From NCBI GenBank assembly GCA_034190295.1, contig JAXHSW010000014.1, forward strand, positions 19,604 through 83,603: a stretch of DNA of 64,000 nucleotides, given 5' to 3'. Under the pieces are notes generated by a model, which had not been told where the DNA came from, made no database searches, and was given only the letters and a program-made list of their open reading frames with translations. Positions 27,305 to 36,222 of the stretch are shown one piece after another; positions within the stretch are counted from its first letter, which is position 1, and the number at the start of each line of letters is the position of its first letter. Position numbers and translations under genes: made by a program. Source of the DNA: Okeania sp034190295. Its GTDB lineage: Bacteria > Cyanobacteriota > Cyanobacteriia > Cyanobacteriales > Microcoleaceae.

Positions 27305-27520
27305 GTTGCTCAAATGTAATGGTAAGTAGCTGTTTGCGCAGCATTCCGCAGGAAAGGTAAAATGAAAAACTTATGTTTTGTGTTGATACTTAATCTAAAA
27401 ATCATTACCACTCAGCAACGCCTTAACTTCTACCATTTGTAACAAACATTTATTAAATTGATATTAGGTGTGCCACTCCGCTACTAGAGAATAAATTAAA
27501 CATTAATACTTGATTGAGCT

Positions 27521-27577
27521 AACTCCTGAGGACTGAGGACTGAGGACTGAGGACTGAGGACTGAGGACTGAGGACTG
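27521..27577 (+). repeat. 10-bp tandem repeat GAGGACTGAG
   Basis: Five to six copies lie immediately after the stop codon of the HlyD-type gene on its downstream side. Confidence 0.85.
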
Positions 27578-27586
27578 TAAAATCAT

Positions 27587-29497
27587 TTATTCAGCAATAC
27601 CCTTATTCTTTCCCTTTTCAGAATTTAAAAGCTTAACAGCAGAACCATCCTTCAACTTTTGCCTCCCTGAAACAATCAACTTGTCACCAGATTGTAAACC
27701 AGACACCACCTCAGTCACATCACCCTTAACCAAACCTAACTCAATTATTTGGCGTTTTGCCTTCTGCTCCTCACCCACTCCCTCCAACAAATACACAAAC
27801 CTTTCTTCTCCTTCAAAACCTACCGCCGTCATTGGTACAACTACAGTTTGACGTCTATCCCAAATCGCATTTACCCGCACAAACTGACCATCTCTTAACT
27901 TTCCAGCATTATTCTCCACATCTGCTTTAACCAAAATAGTTTGAGAGTCACTACTAACAGTAGGAGAAATAAAACTAACCTTCCCCATTCCCAAAGATTT
28001 CCCTTCTGAATTCTTAATCTCCACAGGTAAACCCAATTTTAAATCCCCTCGTCGCTCTAAAGGAATTGGTAAATTTATTTCCAATACTTGATTTGCCGTC
28101 ACAGTAGTAATAGTGTCACTATCAGTAACAAAATCTCCCATTTTCACAATGGTATTTCCCACAATTCCAGCAAAGGGAGCTACAACTACCGTATCCTGTA
28201 ACTCCACCTCTAAACTCTCTACCTCTGCTTGTGCTGCTGCTACCTCTGCTGCGGCCTGAGCAATTTCTTCAGGACGAGTGCCATTTTGTAACTCCTCTAA
28301 ATTACTACGAGCTTCTGCCACCTCCGCTTCTGCTCTGGCAATTTCTTCAGGACGAGTGCCATTTTGTAACTCCTCTAAATTACTACGAGCTTCTGCCACC
28401 TCCGCTTCTGCTCTGGCAATTTCTTCGGGACGAGTGCCATTTTCTAATCTTCTCAATACTTGCCGTTGTTGTTCGAGTGCTGCTTCTAATGTATCAATTG
28501 TAGACTCTCTATTTCTTTGCAACTGGGTAACTCTTCTTTTTGCTTCTTCTACCCTTGCTTTAGCTGCCTTTTCTTCTTTGAAAATTTCCTGAAAAGTTAA
28601 TTCAGCGATCGCTCCTTCATCTCTCAAATTTTGATTTCGCTTTACTTGTTCGCTAGCTAATTCTAATTCTGCTTGTTGCACTTCTATTTGGGCTTTAGCT
28701 TGAGCAATTTCTTCTAACAGACTACCTGACTTGGCATCTGTCAGTCGTGCTTCTGCCTCTTGTAATTGTGCTTTGGCCTGGGCAATTTCTTCATTACGAG
28801 TACCTGCTCGTAGTTCGGCTAAACTTGCTTGAGATTGATTAAGACGCGCTCTAGCTGCGGCAATTTGTTCTGGCCTTGCTCCGGTTTTGAGTTCTGCTAA
28901 ACGTGCTTGAGATTGGTTGAGACGCGCTCTAGCTGCGGCAATTTGTTCTGGCCTTGCTCCGGTTTTGAGTTCTGCTAAACGTGCTTGAGTTCGCCGGAGG
29001 TTTGCTTTAGTTCTTCTTAAGTTGGCTTCTACATTGTCACTTTTGAGTTTAGCGATCGCTTGCCCTTTGGATACAAAAGCTCCTTCCTGGACTAAAATTT
29101 CTATTATCCTGCCATCTGTTTCTGGTCTAATTCTGACTGAGCGTTTGGCTTCGAGAGTCCCGACAAATTCTGAGGTTTCTTGGAGGGAGGTAGTTTCTAT
29201 TGATATGGCTTTAACTAGGGTACTTCGTCGTCTACCTGGAGCTGCTGTTGATGGTTTGTTGGCTGTTTGGCTATTTTGAGACTGCCACCATTGTCCCCCT
29301 AAAAATCCTACTCCGAGGGTGGTAATAATTACTGTTGCCCAAATTACGCCAGGAAAATTCTTTTTGTCAGGTTGAAACCATTCCGGAGTAGTTTTTATCT
29401 GGTTTTCATATATTTCTATTTTGGTATTTTCCTGGATATTTTCTGGTGGTTTAGCTTTGTCTTTAATTCCTGAGTTTGATGAGTTAAAATTTGACAT
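27587..29497 (-). CDS. HlyD/MFP-type periplasmic adaptor with duplicated coiled-coil hairpin
   Basis: The 636-residue protein has a cytoplasmic N-terminus, one membrane helix at ~50-68 (GVIWATVIITTLGVGFLGG), and the adaptor order typical of RND/ABC exporters. There is a lipoyl half (GRIIEILVQEGAFVSKGQAI), a very long coiled-coil hairpin (~150-440), the second lipoyl half (VVAPFAGIVGNTIVKMGDFV), a beta-barrel and a membrane-proximal domain (VSGLQSGDKLIVSGRQKL). The hairpin contains 26-residue units: RLAELKTGARPEQIAAARAR twice in nearly identical DNA, then related RAGTRNEEIAQAK, and NGTRPEEIARAEAEVAEARS as three units on the return arm. This makes it longer than standard adaptors (350-450 residues). 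The likely partner is the TolC-like channel at 17.4 kb. Confidence 0.88.
   Translation of the reverse strand: MSNFNSSNSGIKDKAKPPENIQENTKIEIYENQIKTTPEWFQPDKKNFPGVIWATVIITTLGVGFLGGQWWQSQNSQTANKPSTAAPGRRRSTLVKAISIETTSLQETSEFVGTLEAKRSVRIRPETDGRIIEILVQEGAFVSKGQAIAKLKSDNVEANLRRTKANLRRTQARLAELKTGARPEQIAAARARLNQSQARLAELKTGARPEQIAAARARLNQSQASLAELRAGTRNEEIAQAKAQLQEAEARLTDAKSGSLLEEIAQAKAQIEVQQAELELASEQVKRNQNLRDEGAIAELTFQEIFKEEKAAKARVEEAKRRVTQLQRNRESTIDTLEAALEQQRQVLRRLENGTRPEEIARAEAEVAEARSNLEELQNGTRPEEIARAEAEVAEARSNLEELQNGTRPEEIAQAAAEVAAAQAEVESLEVELQDTVVVAPFAGIVGNTIVKMGDFVTDSDTITTVTANQVLEINLPIPLERRGDLKLGLPVEIKNSEGKSLGMGKVSFISPTVSSDSQTILVKADVENNAGKLRDGQFVRVNAIWDRRQTVVVPMTAVGFEGEERFVYLLEGVGEEQKAKRQIIELGLVKGDVTEVVSGLQSGDKLIVSGRQKLKDGSAVKLLNSEKGKNKGIAE
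28255..28440 (-). repeat. 78-bp coding tandem repeat in adaptor return arm
   Basis: GGCAATTTCTTCAGGACGAG and TTACTACGAGCTTCTGCCAC recur at a 78-bp spacing, two full copies and part of a third. It encodes the LEELQNGTRPEEIARAEAEV unit. Confidence 0.88.
28845..29000 (-). repeat. 78-bp coding tandem repeat in adaptor outward arm
   Basis: GACGCGCTCTAGCTGCGGCA followed by ATTTGTTCTGGCCTTGCTCC occurs twice, 78 bp apart and almost identical. It encodes the KTGARPEQIAAARARLNQSQ unit. Confidence 0.88.
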
Positions 29498-30145
29498 TTT
29501 TTTTGATTTTTATTGTTGATTTTTTTGACTAATTATTTCTGCAGTTAATATCGAGATTAAAATGAGTTTTTTTTGCTTGATTAGATTCAACAGTTTATCT
29601 TTTTCTTTTGGGTTTAATACCCCACCGTCTACAGGGTGTTGACAATTGGTTGGGGTTTGAGTACCTATCCACTTTTTGCTTATTTATTCTTTCTTCTTCT
29701 GCCCAAATTACGCCAGGAAAATTCTTTTTGTCAGGTTGAAACCATTCCGGAGTAGTTTTTATCTGGTTTTCATATATTTCTATTTTGGTATTTTCCTGGA
29801 TATTTTCTGGTGGTTTAGCTNNNNNNNNNNNNNNNNNNNNNNNNNNNNNNNNNNNNNNNNNNNNNNNNNNNNNNNNNNNNNNNNNNNNNNNNNNNNNNNN
29901 NNNNNNNNNNNNNNNNNNNNTTTGATGAGTTAAAATTTGACATTTTTTTTGATTTTTATTGTTGATTTTTTTGACTAATTATTTCTGCAGTTAATATCGA
30001 GATTAAAATGAGTTTTTTTTGCTTGATTAGATTCAACAGTTAATCTTTTTCTTTTGGGTTTAATACCCCACCGTCTACATGGTGTTGACAATTGGTTGGG
30101 GTTTGAGTACCCATCCACTTTTTGCTTATTTATTCTTTCTTCTTC
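29337..30145. repeat. Direct duplication spanning the hlyD 5' end, with a 100-N gap
   Basis: 29337-29460 (hlyD codons near the N-terminus) reappears at 29701-29820, and 29475-29697 reappears from 29921 after the N run. The second copy differs by a few substitutions (for example CTACAGGGTG versus CTACATGGTG, and GTACCTATCC versus GTACCCATCC). The gap replaces about 16-18 known bases, so 100 N is a placeholder. It may be a true ~0.4-kb tandem duplication or two haplotypes joined by the assembler. Confidence 0.75.
29821..29920. other. Assembly gap (100 N)
   Basis: Run of exactly 100 N inside the duplicated hlyD 5' region; the true length is unknown. Confidence 0.99.
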
Positions 30146-30544
30146 CTTGTTCCTTATTCAACAGTTATAATTCTTTGACTAATTCTTATATGAGCTATTG
30201 CGTTTCTGAATTAAGTATTTATTTTGCTCGATTCCAAGCCTAAAATTGATAGGGGTCTCGTGATATATTTTCAGATTTTTGACTATCTAAATATTCTTGA
30301 CGTAGTTGAAAAACTATTAAAAAATGCTCAATAATTTTTACTCGTTCTGTGGGTTATCAATCACTGAATAAAAAAAATCATCAGAAATATAGAGCGACCT
30401 TTCACCGAATAATTAAGGTTTAAAGACTCTCCTTATTTTTATGAACTATCGGCAGATAACTCAAGCATTTATATCTGAATATATTTGTTTACTTTTTAAT
30501 TATATTTCAATTAATTTTATCTGGCCAAATAAAAATTAAAAAAT

Positions 30545-30634
30545 TAGGACTTACGCGTGCATACGAAGTTATACACCATTTATAGGGTTTAACGGCCGTT
30601 AAACCCTAGTATCTGTAGTAATTCGTAAGTCCTG
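30545..30634. repeat. Family C palindromic repeat (copy 3)
   Basis: AGGACTTACGCGTGC to ATTCGTAAGTCCTG, with the central GGGTTTAACGGCCGTTAAACCC palindrome; the closest relative is the copy at 2325-2417. Confidence 0.78.
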
Positions 30635-30886
30635 AAAATCTTCAACTTAATTTTTTACGAGGCACGGCAGTGGGAGCATCTTGCTCCCGTGCCAAATATT
30701 TTTTTTCCCTGTAAACCATTACGCAAGCAGGATTACCCAATTGAGTAAATTTATACCTAACCTCAAAACTGTTTATAACTGAATTGACGAGGAGAAGCTT
30801 TACTAATTACCAGGCTAAATTTTATAGAAAATCTGTACTGTGGACTGATTATTGATTTTGTTTATTTTGTTGCTAGTTGCACAGGT

Positions 30887-31075
30887 TTCAATAATTGATA
30901 ATTGATAATTGATAATTACCTCTCCCTAAAAACGGATAGGATTGAATAAAAGGAAAAAAATTGTTTTTTTCCCCTTGAAAGGGTCGGCTTCAAGGCGTGA
31001 ATTATTTAATTATTTAATTATTTAATTATTTAATTATTTAATTATTTAATTATTAATTTTTCGGTAAATATTCCC
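30887..31075 (+). repeat. Element A copy with long ATTTAATT array
   Basis: TTGATAATTGATAATTGATA, ACCTCTCCCTAAAAACGG, ATAGGATTGAATAAAAGG, TCCCCTTGAAAGGGTCGGC, then about seven TTATTTAATTA units before TTTTTCGGTAAA. Confidence 0.82.
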
Positions 31076-31477
31076 TAATTCCTACTTCCTACAGCCAATT
31101 CCGAGTTTCCTAATCAATATTATTTGCGGGTATTTAAACAGAGATCATATTACTTGTAAAATACTCCATAAGTTGCACAAAATATTTGACTAAACCTGCC
31201 AAAAATCGGAAGATGAATGAGTAAAATTTCATAGTGAAGTTAACCATTTACATTTGTCAATCAACTTCAGCTAAAAAGTTAAATTGAGTAAATTTATAGC
31301 TAACCTCAAAACTATTTATCGCCGATTGATGAGGAGATATTTTGCCAATTACCAAGCTAAATTTTATAGAAAATATATACTGTAGGCTGGTTCTTTATTT
31401 TGTTTATTTTGTTTATTTTGTTGCTAGTTGCACAGGTGTAAATAGGGTTGACCGATCTAATCTAAAAGCATTGATAT

Positions 31478-31610
31478 TTCAACAATTAATAATTAATAAT
31501 TAATAATTAATAATTACCTCTCCTTGAAAAGAAGAGGATTGACTCAAAGGAATTTTTTTATTTATTATCCCCTTAAAAGGAGAGGTTTTAAACCACAATT
31601 TTTCGATAAA
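31478..31610 (+). repeat. Element A copy (CGATAA subtype)
   Basis: TTCAACAATTAATAATTAAT, ACCTCTCCTTGAAAAGAAG, AGGATTGACTCAAAGGAA, CCCCTTAAAAGGAGAGG, AAACCACAATTTTTCGATAA. It is almost identical to the copy that interrupts xisH (47187-47332) and to the one in the tnpB remnant (63363-63503), implying recent spread of this subtype. Confidence 0.85.
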
Positions 31611-31883
31611 GAAAAGTGCCTTTTTGGAGTCGAAAAAAGTGCGCCTGTTTCAGTCTAAAACGCTCAAAAAGGAGCGTATTTTAGGTGAGAGTTGGGCAGA
31701 AAAATCATGCTGACAATTCTTACTCCTACCTCCTCGCTCATTCCCCTCCTGGGAGGGGTTAGGGGTGGGTGTCTCCTGTCTCCTACTAAAAGACTTTTAA
31801 GAGCATTCCCTAAATATTGAGTAATTAAAGCAATATGTCGAACATTAATTGACACCAGTTAATTTATTGTTGGTAATTATATA

Positions 31884-31979
31884 TAATCCGGTTATACAGT
31901 ATATGTTTATAATTCTATCCACACTTCAATCTCCCCATCTCCCACAACTATATAAATATAATAAGTATTCAACCGGATT
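31884..31979. repeat. Family D palindromic repeat (copy 1)
   Basis: It is bounded by AATCCGGTT and AACCGGATT and contains ATAATTCTATCCACAC-, CTCCCCATCTCCC- and CAACTATATAAATATAATAA-type sequence. An inverted relative lies at 45531-45641. Confidence 0.72.
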
Positions 31980-32017
31980 TGATATTTCCCTCAACCATAA
32001 TTTACGATTTAGCAATT

Positions 32018-32168
32018 CATTAATGGATAATTGATAATTACCTCTAGTTAAAACCGTTACGGAATTGAATATCAGGAAATATCAAGTGCACTTTTTTTTC
32101 CCTTAAAAGGGTCGGCTTTAAACCTGAATTATTTAATTATTAATTATTAATTATTAATTATTCGGCAA
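32018..32168 (+). repeat. Element A copy (GTGCAC subtype)
   Basis: TTAATGGATAATTGATAATT, ACCTCTAGTTAAAACCG, TACGGAATTGAATATC, AAGTGCACTTTTTTTTCCC, AAAAGGGTCGGCTTTAAACC, then TTAATTA units and ATTCGGCAA. Confidence 0.8.
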
Positions 32169-32368
32169 GCTAAATCATCAAACTTAAACTTTGAAATACG
32201 CTATTTATTAGATATCTCCAAAAATAAAAAATTAAATCAATTCTTATCCATAAATTATCAATTATTTCTCCTTCCAGATCCGGTGTTCCCTGTTCCCTCT
32301 TTTCTGAAGATGTCTATTATGGATATATACCCTTAATATAGATAAAAGGCCACGACTCAAAAATACTA

Positions 32369-34360
32369 ATGAAAAATTTCTGGAAACAAATAGAAACAGA
32401 TGGGCTAAATAAAATTAATAACCATGACCCATCACCACGGAACCCTAAAGCTAATACCCAAAACACCAAAACTATTCTTTTTCAAAAATATAAAAAACTT
32501 ATATGGAGAATTTTAGCCACTGGGATAATTACTCAAGGTGCGTTACTAGGAACTCCAGCTTTTGCTAATAAAACTAATGCTCAAAACTCCCTCACCTATA
32601 CTCAGCTACTAGAAAAAATCAAAGCTGGAGAAGTTACAGAAATAGATGCTTATCCCTCTAGAGGAATTGCTAAAGTTAGCCTGAAAGGGCAAAAAAGTAA
32701 TGAATCTATGTATACCGTCAATATTTTTGAGTATAACCCAGAGCTACTGGACCAAGTCCGCGCTCAAAAAATTGACTTTGAACTGAAGCGCTCTCCCGAC
32801 AATAGCGCTGCAATGGGCATTATATTCAATATACTCATCGTCTTTGTAGTTATCATTGTACTGCTAAGTATTCTGCGTCGTTCTAGCCAGTCCCAGGGAA
32901 ATGCTTTAAACTTTGGCAAGTCCAGGGCACGTTTTCAGATGGAGGCCAAAACAGGAGTATTATTCGATGATGTGGCAGGTATCGAAGAAGCAAAAGAAGA
33001 ACTTCAGGAAGTAGTCAGTTTCCTCAAAAAACCAGAAAAATTTACAGCTATTGGGGCGAAAATTCCTAAAGGAGTACTTTTGGTAGGACCTCCGGGAACA
33101 GGTAAAACTCTATTAGCAAAAGCGATCGCTGGAGAAGCAGGAGTTCCATTTTTCAGTATCTCTGGCTCAGAATTTGTGGAAATGTTCGTGGGTGTGGGAG
33201 CTTCTCGCGTCAGGGACTTATTTCGCAAAGCCAAAGAAAATGCTCCTTGCATCATATTTATAGATGAAATAGATGCGGTGGGTAGACAACGGGGAGCTGG
33301 TATTGGTGGGGGTAATGATGAACGGGAACAAACCCTAAACCAGTTACTGACAGAAATGGATGGGTTTGAAGGTAATACAGGCATCATTATTATCGCTGCA
33401 ACTAACCGCCCTGATGTCTTGGATACTGCATTATTACGTCCTGGTCGATTTGATAGACAAGTAACTGTAGATTTGCCCGCTTATAATGGACGTTTGGGAA
33501 TTTTGGAAGTCCATGCTCGGAATAAAAAACTAACTCCAGAGGTTTCCTTAGAGGCGATCGCTCGACGGACACCTGGTTTTTCGGGAGCAGACTTAGCCAA
33601 TATGTTGAACGAAGCAGCTATTTTGACTGCTAGAAGACGTAAGGAAGCAATTACACCCTCGGAAGTTGATGATGCTATTGACCGAGTGACCATTGGTTTG
33701 AGTTTAACTCCATTATTAGATAGTAAGAAAAAACGATTAATTGCTTACCATGAAGTCGGACACGCTTTATTGATGACTTTGCTCAAAAATTCCGATCCTC
33801 TGAATAAGGTGAGTATTATTCCTCGTTCTGGAGGAGTGGGTGGTTTTGCTCAACCAATTATGGATGAAGCAATGGTTGACAGTGGGTTATATACCCGTTC
33901 TTGGTTAATAGACAGAATTACAATTTCTCTAGGTGGGCGTGCTGCAGAGGAAGAAGTTTTTGGCCCTGCGGAGGTAACGGTGGGAGCTGCTAACGATATT
34001 AGGAGTGTGGCTAATTTAACCCGTGAAATGGTAACTCGTTATGGAATGTCCGATTTAGGGCCAATTGCTCTGGAGAATCCTAGTGAGGAAGTCTTTTTGG
34101 GTCGAGGTTGGCAGTCACAGTCAGAATATTCTGAGGAAGTTGCGACTAAGATTGACCATCAAGTTCGAGCAATAGCCGTTCATTGTTATGAGGAAGCTCG
34201 CCGAATCATTAGAGAAAATCGTGTGGTGATGGACAGGTTGGTAGACCTGTTAATAGAAAAGGAAACTATAGAGGGTGAAGAGTTTCGGAGAATTGTTTCG
34301 GAATACACAACGTTACCTGAGAAACAGGCTCTTTCTATTAATTTAGAAAAGAAAAGTTGA
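32369..34360 (+). CDS. ftsH: ATP-dependent zinc metalloprotease FtsH
   Basis: The 663-residue membrane protease has a first hydrophobic segment at ~48-66, a periplasmic domain, a second membrane helix at ~151-170, then the AAA module with Walker A GPPGTGKT near 239-246, Walker B IIFIDEIDAVGRQRG and the second region of homology (ATNRPDVLDTALLRPGRFDR). The zinc site HEVGH starts near residue 461, where the usual bacterial form is HEAGH. FtsH degrades membrane and photosystem proteins such as damaged D1; D1 is encoded at the right edge. The N-terminus is about 35 residues longer than usual and hydrophilic, so an internal start cannot be excluded. Which cyanobacterial FtsH paralogue it represents is not settled. 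Confidence 0.94.
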   Translation: MKNFWKQIETDGLNKINNHDPSPRNPKANTQNTKTILFQKYKKLIWRILATGIITQGALLGTPAFANKTNAQNSLTYTQLLEKIKAGEVTEIDAYPSRGIAKVSLKGQKSNESMYTVNIFEYNPELLDQVRAQKIDFELKRSPDNSAAMGIIFNILIVFVVIIVLLSILRRSSQSQGNALNFGKSRARFQMEAKTGVLFDDVAGIEEAKEELQEVVSFLKKPEKFTAIGAKIPKGVLLVGPPGTGKTLLAKAIAGEAGVPFFSISGSEFVEMFVGVGASRVRDLFRKAKENAPCIIFIDEIDAVGRQRGAGIGGGNDEREQTLNQLLTEMDGFEGNTGIIIIAATNRPDVLDTALLRPGRFDRQVTVDLPAYNGRLGILEVHARNKKLTPEVSLEAIARRTPGFSGADLANMLNEAAILTARRRKEAITPSEVDDAIDRVTIGLSLTPLLDSKKKRLIAYHEVGHALLMTLLKNSDPLNKVSIIPRSGGVGGFAQPIMDEAMVDSGLYTRSWLIDRITISLGGRAAEEEVFGPAEVTVGAANDIRSVANLTREMVTRYGMSDLGPIALENPSEEVFLGRGWQSQSEYSEEVATKIDHQVRAIAVHCYEEARRIIRENRVVMDRLVDLLIEKETIEGEEFRRIVSEYTTLPEKQALSINLEKKS

Positions 34361-35450
34361 AGTTTAATCTATAAGTAGGGTTTGCGCTCATAAAGTATGA
34401 GTGGTAGGGGTAGGAGACAGGAGAAAACCGACCCCTAACCCCGACCGTGGAGAACCCACCCGCGGGCCCCTTCCAGGAGGGTGAAGACAGGAGACAGGAG
34501 AAATGGAAATTATAGACGAGGTAGTCATAAAAATTGTCGAGGGTGATTTTTCTGCCATAAGTACCTAGACAAAATTAATTGTATATTCTGTGCCAAAGTT
34601 TACGAGGATTTCTTCTACGGTTTCTACTAAAGTAGAATAATTCTCGCCTATCCTCACTTTCTAGCCATTTATATTTGATCGAGCGCCACAAACCAAAATA
34701 CTAGCTTTTTCAACTTTTTAGACCGAAAAGCTGGCACGAATTTTAGACCCTAAAAGGCCAATACCAATATCAGTCAATGGTTTTAGCTTGAATCGGTAGA
34801 GCAATAAGTAGTTTAACAATTAATAATTAATTAGGGTTTACTGAAAAAAGCAAAGTGCGGGGAGGGTGGGGAGTGTGGGAAGTATGGGAAGTGTGGAGAC
34901 CCACCCGCCGCGGCCCCTGACCGTGGAGGGGAATGTGGGAAGACAGAGAAAGTAGGAGGAATAATTGTGAGAGTGATTTTTCTGCTCCCCTCACCCCATA
35001 ATTCTCACTTTTTGAGGGTAAGTGAATTGAAACAGGTGTACTGCAATTCGATTCTAAAAAGGCACTTACTTTTATTTACCGAATAATTAAGGTTTGAAAT
35101 AGCAGTCAGCACCTCAGCGGTCAGCCATCAGCTCTCAAGGCATAAAATGGGAGATACTCAAGAGAAGCCGCTCCGCGTCTACAAACCCCCAGAACACACA
35201 CACCACTAATTTTTCAAACTCTTGTGGGGGACGCCGAACCCACTGATTTTAGCTAAAAGCTGATAGCTGATAGCTGATAGCTAGTTAAAGCCTCTCATAA
35301 GCAAGGAGAAACAAGAAAAAATTTTCACGATCATTGAATCCTATCCGTTTTTAGGGAGAGGTAATTATCAATTATCAATTATCAATTATCAATTATTGAA
35401 CAGTGCTTTGAGATTTAATCGGTAGAGCAATAATTATTAATTATTAATTA
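34361..35450. other. 1.1-kb repeat-rich spacer
   Basis: Scraps of GACAGGAGACAGGAG, CCGACCGTGGAGAACCCACC, CCGCGGCCCCTGACCGTGGA and GGGAGTGTGGGAAGT repeats lie at about 34408-34500 and 34855-34945. A composite inverted element A is at 35078-35398. No gene is seen. Confidence 0.65.
35078..35398 (-). repeat. Element A, inverted, with nested insertion
   Basis: TTTACCGAATAATTAAGGTT at the left and AAGGAGAAACAAG, ATCCTATCCG, TAGGGAGAGGTAATTATCAA and TTATTGAA at the right are separated by about 190 extra bases made of AGCTGATAGCTGATAGCT-type repeats and a GAAGCCGCTCCGCGTCTAC scrap. Confidence 0.65.
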
Positions 35451-36122
35451 TTAATTATTAATTCTACCTTCTAAACCTGATAGACTCCTGGTTTGTTGAG
35501 CATACATCTCTCGTAAAATTAAACCAGGGTCTACCCAACGACCCCCATATTTCAAACCCCAATGAAGATGGGGACCACTGGTTCGACCAGTCATTCCCAC
35601 TCTCGCTATTCGAGTCCCAGCGGGTAGGACTTGACCTTGAAGTAGCATAATTCCACCACCACGATCTACTAAATAACGACGTCCGCCATGAGTTTCTACG
35701 CCTCCTTGAACGTGGCAGTAAACGTGTTCCCAAGAACCTGACTTAACTACAATACCAGTACCACATCGTCTATCTTCCCAGACTTCTACAACTTTGCCTG
35801 CCCACCAATTTCGGATGTAGCTTCCTTGAGGTGCTGCTAGGTCTAACCCATAATGAAATCCCCCTCCTCTAGGGCCAAAAGGGGATGTATATCCTTGAAA
35901 GTTTTCGACTGGGAAGGAAGCATTTTGCCAGTTATTGACGTAGGCTATTTGTTGATTATTAATTGTGGGTTCTTGAGCTGTGACTAATTCTTGTTTGAGT
36001 CCTGTGGTGGTGAAGGCAGCTCCGATAATTCCTAGTAATAGTAAAATTTTTTTTGATTTATTAAAATACTGCTTTATAGAATTAGATACCAAAGGCAAAC
36101 CAAGGGGGACTGGATTTGACAT
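35451..36122 (-). CDS. M23 family metallopeptidase (LytM-type)
   Basis: The 223-residue protein has an N-terminal membrane or signal segment at ~26-43 (ILLLLGIIGAAFTTTG), then the M23 domain: TSPFGPRGGGFHYGLDLAAP with the HxxxD zinc ligands, GTGIVVKSGSWEHVYCHVQG, and the catalytic HxH in SGPHLHWGLKYGG. Both metal motifs are complete, so an active peptidoglycan endopeptidase is expected in the periplasm. An insertion around GVETHGGRRYLVDRGGG is longer than in typical LytM domains. The last residues (EGRINN) and the stop lie in a TTATTAATTA repeat, so the original C-terminus may have been replaced. The 153-bp tandem repeat starts about 100 bp upstream of its start. Confidence 0.87.
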   Translation of the reverse strand: MSNPVPLGLPLVSNSIKQYFNKSKKILLLLGIIGAAFTTTGLKQELVTAQEPTINNQQIAYVNNWQNASFPVENFQGYTSPFGPRGGGFHYGLDLAAPQGSYIRNWWAGKVVEVWEDRRCGTGIVVKSGSWEHVYCHVQGGVETHGGRRYLVDRGGGIMLLQGQVLPAGTRIARVGMTGRTSGPHLHWGLKYGGRWVDPGLILREMYAQQTRSLSGLEGRINN

Positions 36123-36222
36123 GGTTTTTATTCACTCCTCAATTTCTTGTGACCAGGGATGATTTGATACATCTGAAGATTCTGGGAAATTGTATCATCA
36201 ATTTAACCAAGTCGCCATTGTG

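Larger units (their letters stand above)
25790..27422. mobile_element. 1.63-kb non-coding element with ~57-bp terminal inverted repeats
   Basis: The left end GGCGTTGCTGAGTGGTAATG, continuing to ATAAGTTTTT near 25847, is repeated as the reverse complement at 27365-27422 with only about two mismatches. Inside there is no credible protein. The interior is made of a 330-bp tandem (26281-~27060) and a 60-bp tandem (27078-27304), plus an earlier diverged copy of the same module at about 25865-26010. The terminal GGCGTTGCTGA motif resembles ends of several cyanobacterial insertion sequences (from memory), so this may be a non-autonomous derivative. No clear target duplication was found. Confidence 0.75.
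30146..32368. other. 2.2-kb gene-free, repeat-packed spacer
   Basis: From left to right it holds a partial inverted element A (30401-30445), family C copy 3 (30545-30634), a GGGAGCATCTTGCTCCC palindrome (~30671), three full element A copies and one family D copy. It also has a diverged ~150-bp direct duplication (about 30744-30893 and 31285-31437; shared AAGCTAAATTTTATAGAAAA-type and GTTGCTAGTTGCACAGGT sequence) and a CCCCTCCTGGGAGGGG scrap at 31743. No gene is seen. Confidence 0.7.

Noticed and set aside
26979..27360. Open frames on both strands with 20-residue repeats (LLDRNLVTDTRMINLHSVKL and the opposite-strand equivalent)
   Set aside because: They arise because the 60-bp tandem unit is a multiple of three and lacks stops; there is no start signal or protein-like composition and they lie inside the non-coding inverted-repeat element.
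27414..27437. tRNA or small structured RNA candidates in the spacers
   Set aside because: I looked for GTTCRANYC T-arm motifs and cloverleaf pairing through the long spacers and found none convincing.
35464..35733. 89-codon minus-strand frame inside the M23 peptidase region
   Set aside because: It is an alternative frame of the peptidase gene with Ser/Arg-rich composition and no conserved pattern.
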